Assembly: GCF_040869045.1 (NCBI RefSeq)
Contig: NC_090319.1
Coordinates: 240,491,832-240,555,831, forward strand
Reading direction: 5' to 3'
DNA length: 64,000 bases
Origin: Eurosta solidaginis
Taxonomy: Eukaryota > Arthropoda > Insecta > Diptera > Tephritidae
In this document: piece by piece, positions 22,675 through 34,029 of the stretch
How positions within the stretch are numbered: the first letter of the stretch is position 1
Layout: every line of letters begins with the position of its first letter
Notes under the pieces: model-generated
Seen by the model: only the letters and a program-made list of their open reading frames with translations
The model's database searches: none
Told to the model about the DNA's origin: nothing
Program-made: the position numbers and the translations under genes

Positions 22675-25600
22675 TATATTATAAATGGGAAAGTTTGGAT
22701 GTTAAGATGTTTGGATGTTTGGATGTTTGTCCAGACGTTTGTTTTTGTGACTCAATCACACAAGAACGGCTGGACCGATTTGGATGAAATTTTGCACACA
22801 TATAGCCAATAGTCTAGAAGGATCTACTAACTATATATTTTTGAAAAGGGGCGTGCTCCACGCCCCCTAGGAACAGTTATAATTTAATTATTATATTTTT
22901 TCGTCTTTGCGACTGAATCACGCCAGAATGGCTACACGGATTTTGATGAAATTTGGGACACAGACAGTAGTCTACTATCGAAATTTTTTTCGAACATGGA
23001 AAGAGGGGTGGGGGTCCAACGACCCCTTCGTGAAATTATTTTTCAATAATTTTTACACATTACAACTTTACGTATACTGGCCTTCACCAATATCACAGAC
23101 TCAAGGGGTCAAATAAGTCGAGGGCTTACACAGTAAGCAGTGACACCCTCCGCCCCCCCCCCCCCCTTTATCACCCCCTCTGGTGTAAAATCTATAAATT
23201 GTTATAACTCAATATAAATTTTCTCCTAAATCAATAGTTTTTGGTATCTGGTACATACAAAACGAGATCTAGACAATTTTGGAGGAACGATCAGTGGTCC
23301 TCTCCTCTACTCCCGCCATCCGCCCTCCATCAATTGTTTTTATTAGCACGCTTTTATTAGCTTTACCTGTATGTTTCTATGTAACTTTTTATTCGCTCCA
23401 ATGCGCCTGCTGCCTTATTAACATGGTTTTATAATTAGCTTCACCTTATTTGTAATCCCGTAAGGGTCATATCGAGACCCTCCGGGATCATTTCTGGATG
23501 GTTTTCGGGATCGGTCCGGGATTACGCCGGGGTAATTTCGGGACTTTTTCGGGACTATTTCGGGATCATTTTGGGACCCTTCCGGGATCATTTCTGTATA
23601 GTTTTCGGGATCCGTCCGGGATCCCGTCGGGGTTATTTTGGGACATTTTCGGGACTATTCCGGAATCATTTCGGGACTATTTCGCGATCATTTGGGGACA
23701 CTTTCGGCATCATTTCTGGATGGTTTTCGGGATCCGTCCGGGATCCCGTCGGGGTACTTTCGGGATCATTTGCTTAACTTCGAGAGATAAATTCTTGATG
23801 GTTTCCGGGATCATTACGGGACTTTTTCGGGGTCAGTTTGGGTCCTTTCCGTAATCAATCCTGGATGGTTTTAGGTATCCGTCCGGGATTCCGTCGGGAC
23901 CATTTCGGGGCTATTTCGGGATCATTAGGGGTATCTTCCGGCATCATTTCTGCATGGTTTTCGAGATCCGTCCGCGATCCGTTCAGGGTCATTTCGGGAC
24001 TATTTCGGGATAATTTGGGGTACCTGCCTGCATCATTTCTGGATGGTTTTCGGTATCCGTCCGGGATCCCGTCGGTGTCATTTCGGGACCATTTGGGGTC
24101 CATTCCGGCATCATTTCTGGATGGTTTTTGGGATCCGTCCGGGATCCTGTCGGGGTCATTTTGGGACTTTTGCGGGATCATTTGGTGTCTTCCGGCATTA
24201 TTTCTGGATGGTTTTCGGGATCCGTCCGGGATCCCGTCGATGTCATTTCGGGACTATTACGGCATCATTTGAGGTACCTTCCGGCATCATTTCTAGATGG
24301 TTTTCGGGATCCATCCGGGATCCCGTCGGGGTCATTTCGGAACTTTTTCTCGACTAATACAGGATCATTTGGCGAACCTTTCGGCATCATTTCTGGATGG
24401 TTTACGGGACCCGTCCGGGATCCCGTCGGCGTCATTTTGGGACTTTTGCGGGATCATTTCGGGTCTCTTCCGGCATCATTTCTGGATGGTTTACGGGATC
24501 CGTCCGGAATCCTGTCGGGGTCATTTTGGGACTATTTCGGCATCATTTGGGGTCTCCTCCGGCATCATTTCTGGATGGTTTTCGGGAGCCGTCCGGGATC
24601 CTGTCGGGGTCATTTTGGGACTTTAGCGGGATCATTTGGGGTCTCCTCCGGCATCATTTCTGGATGGTTTTCGGGATCCGTCCGGGATCCCGTCGATGTC
24701 ATTTCGGGACTATTTCGGCATCATTTGGGGTACCTTCCGGTATCAATTCTAGATGGTTTTCGGGATCCGTCCGGGATCCCGTCGGAGTCATTTCGGAATT
24801 TTTTCTCGACTAATACAGGATCATTTGGGGACCCTATCGGCATCATTTCTGGATGGTTTTCGGGATCCGTCCGGGATCCTGTCGGGGTCATTTTGGGACT
24901 TTCGCGGGATCATTTGGGGTCTCTTCCGGCATCATTTCTGGATGGTTTTCGGGATCCGTCCGGGATCCTGTCGGGGTCATTTTGGGACTTTTGCGGGATC
25001 ATTTGGGGTCTCTTCCGGCATCATTTCTGGATGGTTTACAGGATCCGTCCGGGATCCTGTCGGGGTCATTTTGAGACTTTTGCGGGATCATTTGGGGTCT
25101 CTTCCGGCATCATTTCTGGATGGTTTTCGGGATCCGTCCGGGATCCTGTCGGGGTCATTTTGGGACTTTTGCGGGATCATTTGGGGTCTCTTCCGACATC
25201 ATTTCTGGATGGTTTACGGGATCCGTCCGGGATCCTGTCGGGGTCATTTTGGGCCTTTTGCGCGATCATTTTGATTCTCTTCCGGCATCATTTCTGGATG
25301 GTTTACGGGATCCGTCCGGGATCCTGTCGGGGTCATTTTGGGACTTTTGCGGGATCATTTGGGGTCTCTCCCGGCATCATTTCTGGATGGTTTTCGGGAT
25401 CCGTCCGGGATCCTGTCGGGGTCATTTTGGGACTTTTGCGGGATCATTTGGGGTCTCTTCCGGCATCATTTCTGGATGGTTTACGGGATCCGTCCGGGAC
25501 CCTGTCGGGGTCATTTTGGGACTTTAGCGGGATCATTTGGGGTCTCCTCCGGCATCATTTGTGGATGGTTTTCGGGATCCGTCCGGGATCCTGTCGGGGT

Positions 25601-28600
25601 CATTTTGGGACCTTTGCGGGATCATTTGGAGTCTCTTCCGGCATCATTTCTAGATGGTTTTCGGGATCCGTCCGGGATCCCGTCGATGTCATTTCGGGAC
25701 TATTTCGGCATCATTTGGGGTACCTTCCGGTATCAATTCTAGATGGTTTTCGGGATCCGTCCGGGATCCCGTCGGAGTCATTTCGGAACTTTTTCTCGAC
25801 TAATACAGGATCATTTGGGGACCCTTTCGGCATCATTTCTGGATAGTTTTAGGGATCCGTTCGGGATACCGACGGGGTCATATCGGGACCATTTGGGGTA
25901 CCTACCGGCATCATTTCTGGATGGTTTACGGGATCCGTCCGGGACCCTGTCGGGGTCATTTTGGGACTTTAGCGGGATCATTTGGGGTCTCCTCCGGCAT
26001 CATTTCTGGATGGTTTCCGGATCCGTCCGGGATTCCGTCGGCGTAATTTCGGGACTATTAGGGGGTTATTTGCGGACCTTTCCGGCATCATTTCTGGATA
26101 GTTTTAGGGATCCGTTCGGGATCACGACGGGGTCATATCGGGACCATTTGGGGTACCTACCGGCATCATTTCTGGTTGATTTTCGGGATCCGTCCGGAAT
26201 CCCGTCGGGATCATTTCGGGACTATTTCGGGATCATTTCGGTACCTACCTTCATCATTTCTGGATGATTTTCGGGATCCGTACGGGATCCCGTCGGGGTC
26301 ATTTCAGGACTTTTTCGGGATCCGCCCGTGATCCCGGCGGGGTCATTTCGGGACTATTTCGGGATCATTTGGGGTACCTAGATGGATAGTTTTCGGGATT
26401 CGTCCGGGATCCCGCCTGAATCATTTCAGGACTTTTTCGGGATCATTTGGGGTATCTTCCGGCCACTTTTCTAGATGGTTTTCGGTATCCGTCCGGGATA
26501 CCGTCAGGGTAATTTCGGGACTATTTGGGGATAACTTGGGAACCTTTTCGGCATCATTTCTGCATAGTTTCCGGGATCCTTCGGGGATCCCGTCAGGGTC
26601 ATTTCGGAACCCGCGACTAATGTGGGATCATTTGGGAACCCTTTCGCCATCATTTCCGGATGGTTTTCGTGATCCGTTCTGGATACCGTCAGGGTAATTT
26701 CGGGACTATTTGGGGATAACTTGGGAACCTTTCCGGCATCATTTCTGAATAGTTTCCGGGATCCGTCGGGAATCCCGTCAGGATCATTTCGGAACTATAA
26801 GGGGATCATTTCATTTTTCATCTTTCTTTAAGGGGATCATTTCACCTTCCAACATCATTTCTGTATACTTTTGGGGATCCGTCCGGGATCCCGACGGGGT
26901 CATTTCTGGCCTATTTCGGGATCATTTTGGGGTACCAACCGGCATCATTTCTGGATGATCCGGGATCTGTCCGGGATCCCATCGGGGGAATTTCGGCAAT
27001 TTTTCGGGATCATTTGGGGTCCGTTCCGGCATCATTTCTGGATCGTTTTCGGGATCCGTCCGAGATCCCGTCGGGTTTATTTTTTTACTTTTTCGGGAAA
27101 ATGTCAGGGAATTTCGAGACTGTTCTTGGATCACTTGGGGATCCTTCAGGGATAATTTCTGGATGGTTTTCGGGATCCCGTCGGGGTAATTTCGGGACTT
27201 TTTCACGACTATTTCAGGGTCAGTTGCCCTTAAAGATCATTTCTGGGTGGTCTTCGGGATCCGTCCGGGATCCCGTCAGGGTTATTTCGCGCCTTTTCGG
27301 GACTATTTCGGGATCATTTTGGAACCCTTCCGGGATAATTTCTCTATGATTTTCGGGATCTGTTCGGGATCCCTTCGTAGTTTTTTCGCGACTTCATCTG
27401 GGATAAATTGCGGACCCTTTAGAGATCAATTCTGGATGGTTTTCGGTATCGGTCTGGGATCCCCTCAAGGTCATTTCGGGACTTTTTCGAGACTATTTCG
27501 GAATCATTTTGGGACCCCTCCGGCATAATTTCTGGGTGATTTTCGGGATCTGTCCGGGATCCCGACGGAGTTTTTTCGGGACTTTTTCCGGACTATTTCT
27601 GGATTATTTGCGGACGTTTCAGAGCTCAGTTCTGGATGATTTTCGGGATCTGTCCGGGATCCCGTCGGAGTTATTTCGGGGTAATTTTGGGACCCTTCCA
27701 GGATAACTTCTTCATGATTTTCGGGATGGGTCTGAGTTTTTCGTGACTTTCGGGACTATTTCGGGATCATTTGCGGAACCTTCAGAGATCAATTCTGGAT
27801 GGTTTGTGGACTTTTCCGGGATCATTTGGGGATCCCTCCAGAGTCATTTCTGGATGGTTTTCGGGATCCCGTCAGGGTCATTTCGGGCCTTTTTCGTGAC
27901 TACTATTTCGGAATCATTTTGGGACTCCTCCGGGATAATTTCTGGGCGATTTTCGGGATTTGTCCGGGATCCCGTCAGAGTTTTTTCGGGACTTTTTCGG
28001 ACTATATCGGGATCATTTGCGGACCGTTCAGGAATCAAATCTGGATGGTTTTCGGGATCCGGCCGGGATCACGTCAGGGTCATTTCGGGACTTTTCGTGA
28101 CTACTTCGGGATTATTTTGGGACCCTTCCGGCATCATTTCTGGATAGTTTTCGAGATTTGTCCAGGATCCCGTCGGCATCATTTCGTGACTATTTGGTGT
28201 CATTTAGGGACACTTCCGGGATCATTTTAGGTCTCTTCGAAACCGGTAATTCAGCACACATGGCCGTGGATTTACGGCAAATTATTCGTAATTAAAATTC
28301 GGTATGTTTTATCTTTAATATATCACAGCTTTTTCGTTCTATTTTTAAATGAATCCTGTAACGAACTATTGCAACTATAATTAAAATTTTTGTTATATTT
28401 TAACCAACTAAATACCCGAAAAAGCAACACTGCTTTCATTTAAAAACTTCTTTTTGGTTTTAGCTAATTGTAGTTTCACTCCTTTGTTCTACGAGTAGTA
28501 ATTCTTTCACCCCTGTCATATCAATTAATTTAACTTAGAAACAAAATGTATTTTTTTTAATTCGAAAAAAGTGTATTGTACTATCCATGTAAGCGTGCCC

Positions 28601-28754
28601 ATCAGCTCAGTTAGTTCTTTTTTTTTTACTGTATTAAAAAATAAAATACATTGACAGAAAAAATTTTTAAACAGACGACTTGATAAGCAGGCTAACGTGA
28701 ATAGCACATATATTTTATTTTCTCCTTGCGGACGGGGCCGCGGGTAAAGGCTAG
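22675..28754 (+). mobile_element. Helitron copy H3 (non-autonomous), third of the trio
   Basis: It begins TATATTATAAATGGGAAAG right after the H2 CTAG and ends GGTAAAGG-CTAG (28751-28754), followed by a T at 28755. The outer flanks of the trio are therefore A (12736) and T (28755), the Helitron target dinucleotide. It has fewer GGATGTTT words near the 5' end than H1 and H2 (three versus five). It holds the longest minisatellite, 4.8 kb. Confidence 0.75.
23465..28233 (+). repeat. 89-bp minisatellite array in Helitron H3
   Basis: About 53 monomers. The first 0.4 kb matches the starts of the H1 and H2 arrays and the last 1.5 kb matches the end of H2. The expanded middle (24100-25850) is a run of near-identical monomers read by a 572-codon frame (24128-25846). 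The size difference from H2 lies mostly in this middle part. Confidence 0.9.
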
Positions 28755-28999
28755 TACGATCATAAATAAACAATGCCCGATTTCATTTTAAGAGTGTACA
28801 CTTTTAAAATTAATACGAATCAATGTTAATTCAAGTACGAATCGCCTTAAATTAAAAGTTGTAAATGTTATAATTCCATTATGAAATCAACATTGTCCAT
28901 ACTTTGATTAACAATTTTCCACCTGAACCGGAAATCATGACGGTTTATACTTGATTTAACATTGTTAATGCTTGATTTTACAATGTTTTTCCCTGAGTG
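28755..28999. repeat. Right remnant of an AT-rich MITE-like repeat next to the Helitron block
   Basis: It contains CAATGTTAATTCAAGTACGA, CTTGATTTAACATTGTTAAT and CTTGATTTTACAATGTTTTT, and ends TTTTTCCCTGAGTG at 28999. Reversed, that end reads CACTCAGGGAAAAA, similar to the CACTCAAAAAAA end of the MITE at 11049-11469. The Helitrons probably landed inside this element. Confidence 0.4.
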
Positions 29000-30240
29000 T
29001 AAGCCTGTACCTCCCGTAAAAATAATTTATTTTTAACCTAAGTTTTGTTTTCTTATAAACGGTTTGTTTTCTTCCAACGGTAGTATTTTTTTAATATTAA
29101 TAGCTTCGCTGAAGTTTCACCTGACGTACTGGAGTCCCATTAAAACTCTCTGCTCTTTCGCGGTTTTTCACATACATATTCAAAAATTTCAAGAGCAGGT
29201 TTCTATTTTTACTAAGATATGTACCACACAATCTTAGTGTACTTAATACTTTTTTGAAAAAGTTATAGGGTTTCTTTAGTTAAAGCCTGCAAATGAAAAA
29301 GATGTGTTCGATTTGTCCCGTACCAACCGTTGAATTCTCCAGCAAGAATTGTTTTGAAGAGCGGGTGGAACAATATCACTATCGTTGGGTGCTTTTTATC
29401 TGCCACCGTTTAAGATGACGTTAACGACTTCCCTCTAAAATCTAAGCCCTGTCTGAACATTGGTTACCACGTCGCCCTTTCGTTCTAACAGAAATTTTAC
29501 CCGAGACTGAAACTTTCCGCCAGGTTTTGGGTAACAGTTTAGATTATTCCTGTACTCTGTGTCGTATTTTTCGATCGGTCGACAGTGATGCAGCTTTCTG
29601 AATCTTTTAATTTTTAATTAAATGTATTTAATGAACATCGCCAAATACATGGGAAAAAGCGGTAGATACTACAGATCTCGAATTTGTATTTCTCATTTTT
29701 GTTTGAAAGCGATACGATGATTTTCAAAAGATTAGAGGAGCTTTAGTAGGCAAAAAGCTTTTTCAAGACAGTAAAATAAAATTTTTAAGTCAACCGGACG
29801 AAGGTGCTCATATAAAATGTTAGCATTGTAATTTTATAAATGAGGGAAATATCCCGTTAAGTATTGAATTATATTAAATATTGGAAAAAAAAAATTTTAT
29901 TAGTCTCGGTCGAAATAAGTAGAGTTTTAAAATTCATTGCAATACATTCCAACAAACCCCCCCCTCCCCTCCCTCTACCCTAAGCCCCAAAATGCCTATC
30001 TGGATCCGCCCATGTTTAAAGGTATATATGTTTATACTAGTACTATATATACTAGTACTATATAAACACTTACCCCATTTGTTGATGGGATTATACCGTC
30101 TTTCATGAAAATGTTAACTGGTCACCCCAATCACTTTTATCGCCCTCCAACATTCACTCAATTACAATGTCATGTTTTGACTACGTTGCTGCATTGCGGA
30201 TACAACATTTCAAATACATACGTACCATATACCTACATAA
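29000..30240. other. Unassigned AT-rich sequence
   Basis: No gene, RNA or bounded repeat recognised. A C-rich run lies near 29957-29975, and a short duplicated TACTAGTACTATATA word near 30036-30064. Confidence 0.5.
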
Positions 30241-32657
30241 AACAAGTAAGGAAGCCTAAGTTCGGGTGTACCCGAACATTACATACTCAGCTGAGAGCTT
30301 TGGCGACAAAATAAGGGAAAATAAACATGTAGGAAAATGAACCTAGGGTAACCGTGGAATGTGTTTGTATGACATGGGTATCAAATGGAAGGCATTAAAG
30401 AGTATTTTAAAAGGGAGTGGCCATAGTTCTATAGGTGGACGCCATTTCGGGATATCGCCGCAAAGGTGGACCAGGGGTGACTCTAAAATGTGTTTGCACG
30501 ATATGGGTATCAAACGAAAGGTGTTAATGAGTATTTTAAAATGGAGTGCTTCTTAGTTCTATAGGTGGACGCCTTTTCGATATATCGCCATAAAGGTGGA
30601 CCAGGAGTGACTCTAGAATGCGTTTATACGATATGGATATCAAATAAAAGGTGTTAATGAGTATTTTAAAAGGGAGTGTTCCTTAGTTCTATAGGTGGAC
30701 GCCTTTTCGATATATATAAACGTGGACCAGGGGTGACTCTAGAATGTGTTTGTACGATATGGGTATCAAACGAAAGGCGTTAATGAGTATCTTAAAACGG
30801 AGTGGGCCTTAGTTCTATGGGTGGACGCCTTTTCGGGATATCACCATAAAAATGGACCAGGGGTGACTCTAGAATGCGTTTGTACAATATGGGTATCAAA
30901 TGAAAGGTGTTAATGAGTATTTTAAAAGATCGTGGGTCTTACTTCTATAGATGGACGCCTTTTCGAGATATCGCCATAAAGATGGACCAGGGGTGACTCT
31001 ATAATTTGTTTGTACGATATGGGTATCAAAGGAAAGGTGTTAATGAGTATTTTAAAAGGGCGTGGGCCTTAGTTCTATAGGTGGACGCCTTTCGAGATAT
31101 CGCCATAAAGGTGGACCAGGGGTGACTTTAGAATTTGTTTGGGGTGACTCTAGAATTTGTTTGTACGATATGGGTATCAAATAAAAGGTGTTAATGAGTA
31201 TTTTAAAAGGGAGTGCGCCTTAGTTCTATAGGTGGACGCCTTTTCGATATATCGCCATAAAGGTGACCCAGGGGTGACTCTAGAATGTGTTCGTACGATA
31301 TGGGTATCAAAGAGGGGGTTTTAAAAGAGAGTGGCCTTTAGTTCTATATGTGAAGGCGTTTTCGAGATATCGACCGAAATGTGGACCAGGGTGACCCAGA
31401 ACATCATCTGTCAGGTACCGCTAATTTATTTATATATCTAATACCACGAACAGTATTCCTGCCAAGATTCCAAGGGCTTTTGATTTCGCCCTGCAGAACT
31501 TTTTCATTTTCTTCTACTTAATATGGTAGGTGTCACACCCATTTCACAAAGTTTTTTTTGCGTCAACAAACGAGTCCAATTACCATGTTTCATCTCTTTT
31601 TTCATATTTGGTATAGAATTATGGAATTTTTTTCATTTTTCGTAATTTTCGATATCGGAAAAGTGGGCGTGGTCATAGTCGGATTTCGGCCATTTTTTAT
31701 ACCAAGATAAGGTGAGTTCAGATAACTACGTGAACTAAGCTTAGTAAAGATATATCGATTTTTGCTCAAGTTATCGTGTTAACGGCCGAGCGGGCGGACA
31801 GAAGGTCGACTGTGTATAAAAACAGGGCGTGGCTTCAACCGATTTCGCCCAAGTTATCGTCATAGAATCTATGCCCTCCCAAATTTCACAAGGATTGGTA
31901 AATTTTTGTTCGACTTATGGCATTAAAGGTATTCTAGACGAATTAATGAAAAAGGGCGGAGCCACGCCCATTTTGAAATTTTCTTTTATTTTTGTATTTT
32001 GTTGCACCATATCATTGCTGGAGTTGAATGTTGACATAATTTACTTATATACTGTAAAGAAATTAAATTTTTTGTTAAAATTTGATTTAAAATTTTTTTT
32101 TTTTAAAGTGGGCGTGTTCGTCATCCGATTTTGCTATTTCTTTTAACACACATATAGTAATAACAGTAACATGCCTGCCAAATTTCATCATTATATCTTC
32201 AACGACTACCAAATTACAGCCTGCAAAACTTTTAAATTACCTTCTTTTAAAAGTCGGCGGTGCCACGCCCACTGTCCAAAATTTTACTAATTTTCTATTT
32301 TGCGTCACTAGGTCAACGCACCTACCAAGTTTCATAGCTTTAACCGCCTTTGGTAATGAATTATCGCACTTTTTTTGGGAAAAAGTGGGCGTGGTTGTTG
32401 TCCGATTTCGTTCGTTTTAAAAAGCGATCTGAGATGAGTGCCCAGGAACCTACATACCAAATTTCATCAAGATACCTCAAAATTTACTCAAGTTATCGTG
32501 TTTACGTACGGACGGACGGACGGAATTTCTTTTTTCGCCTAGATCATTTTGATATATAGAAGTCTATATCTATCTCGATTAGTTTATGCCGTTACGTATT
32601 ACCATTATGCGAACAAAGTTAATATACTCTGTGAGCTCTGCTCAGCTGAGTATAAAA
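30241..32657 (+). mobile_element. DINE-1/INE-1-like element, type A, copy 2
   Basis: It starts AACAAGTAAGGAAGCCTAAG and ends TCAGCTGAGTATAAAA. The same order as copy 1 is seen: end hairpins, about eight 130-bp monomers (30360-31400), then the 1.25-kb tail with GTGGGCG/CACGCCC phrases and CGGACGGACGGACGG. One monomer near 31125-31160 carries a partial duplication. Part of the tail (after 32380) is shortened relative to copy 1. Confidence 0.65.
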
Positions 32658-33012
32658 AAATGTAGTACATTGGCTACAACACAAAAGTTGTTTTCACCGC
32701 AAACTAGAAGTCACAAACTGAGAGTAACAAAGCTTGTTCAGGTAGAATTCCCATACATACATACATATATGTATGTACGTACCCAGCAGACGCAATGCAT
32801 TTCAAACCCGGGATAACTGCTGACACCTTAAAATGGGTTGGGGTATAGCTATGGTCCAAATATCGTAGTTGCTAAGATTAGAGTAAATTTTTTGACATAA
32901 CTTGCTATCAGATATCTGTCAAAAACTTTAGCGCTTACTTAATTTTGCCTAGGAGTATGCTCCATTTTTATACCTACTAAGCTGAGCGAATGTCACAGGG
33001 TATATGTATTAA
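32658..33012. other. Unassigned AT-rich sequence
   Basis: It contains CATACATACATATATGTATG microsatellite-like DNA near 32755. TTTTTTGACATAACTTGCTA...TATCTGTCAAAAA at 32892-32927 resembles the core of the palindromic MITE at 59229-59374. Confidence 0.4.
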
Positions 33013-33220
33013 CCGTATTACGTCTTACAATCCATGACCGAAATTAGTTTTTTAAATCAAAATAGCTTTGAAATGGTGGATCGGATTAATGACATATGTG
33101 AAGCAGCGACAAACAGTACTAGTTAGATTCGCAACTTATAATTTTTAGAATTAGTTGACAGTTGCATAGTTATTTTGAGTGAAAATGGCTTTCAGTCACT
33201 GATCGTAAGGCGTAATACGG
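33013..33220. mobile_element. Short MITE, CCGTATTACG ends
   Basis: The left end CCGTATTACGTCTTACAATC is mirrored on the right by GATCGTAAGGCGTAATACGG, an inverted repeat of about 20 bp with two differences. There is no coding frame. A target duplication is not clear, so the exact limits may be a few bases off. Confidence 0.5.
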
Positions 33221-34029
33221 ACCCTGATCGCCCTTGCCTTATTTTTATATAAATGATTTTTAAAACTATAATAGACATACTATATAATAGACAATTAGAG
33301 CACTCGCAGTTTTCCTTTATATAACACTAAAATATTAAAAATTTACCGTATTATTAAATGAGGGTTTGATCATACTTTTATTTGGCAGCGTTTTATTGTT
33401 GATGTATTTCAATTTGAAATTACATTTCAATACTTCACCCACGTACACCTCGGACCAAGACGAACAAATAATATTACATAAACTTGTTGAGTTTCATACG
33501 ACTTTTTCGAGAAATCTTTGCTCAAACTCATAGCTTCCACGGGATTCTAGCTCCAGATATTCGTGATTTTATTTTTATCGTAACCCGCCTATGGAAGCAG
33601 GGGAAGAGGGCGGCCCCCACTCCCCTGGAAGGACCATGTGGAAAACGATTTAAATTCCCTTGGAGTGACCAACTGGGGACGGCCAAAACCGTTTAACAGT
33701 TAAATAGTTAGATGTCGTTTTCAAATTGAACATATGCCTCTATTGTTCAACGGTAGCAAATTACCTTGGTGAGATATCTTTTTGGTATGGTGAAAAATCT
33801 TTCTAATAGTAATCTGTGAGAAATTGCAATTATTCATTCCATATTTTCCAAAAATATGCATTTAAATATATTTTGCTAGAATTTGCCACGGTGCCTTGAT
33901 ATTGCATTTAAATTTTATTAGCGTTAGTGAAATTAAGAAACTTAAGTCGAATCATGTGTAAGATTTTTTTACGAAGATTTTTAACTTTAATGTTCTCCTT
34001 TAAAGCCTTAATAGAATATCAGTAAGTAG
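33221..34029. other. Unassigned sequence with a possible relic at 33490-33700
   Basis: A GC-richer piece reads KRAAPTPLEGPCGKRFKFPW then SDQLGTAKTV on the + strand (to 33696). It has the feel of a dispersed repeat I have seen in fly DNA, but I cannot assign it. Confidence 0.3.

Noticed and set aside
23855..24181. Minus-strand frames in the minisatellite (PDGSRKPSRND-type peptides)
   Set aside because: They are the complement of the repeat monomer; many near-identical short frames recur with the array period.
24128..25846. 572-codon forward frame as a gene
   Set aside because: Same reason: it is the homogeneous middle of the H3 minisatellite.
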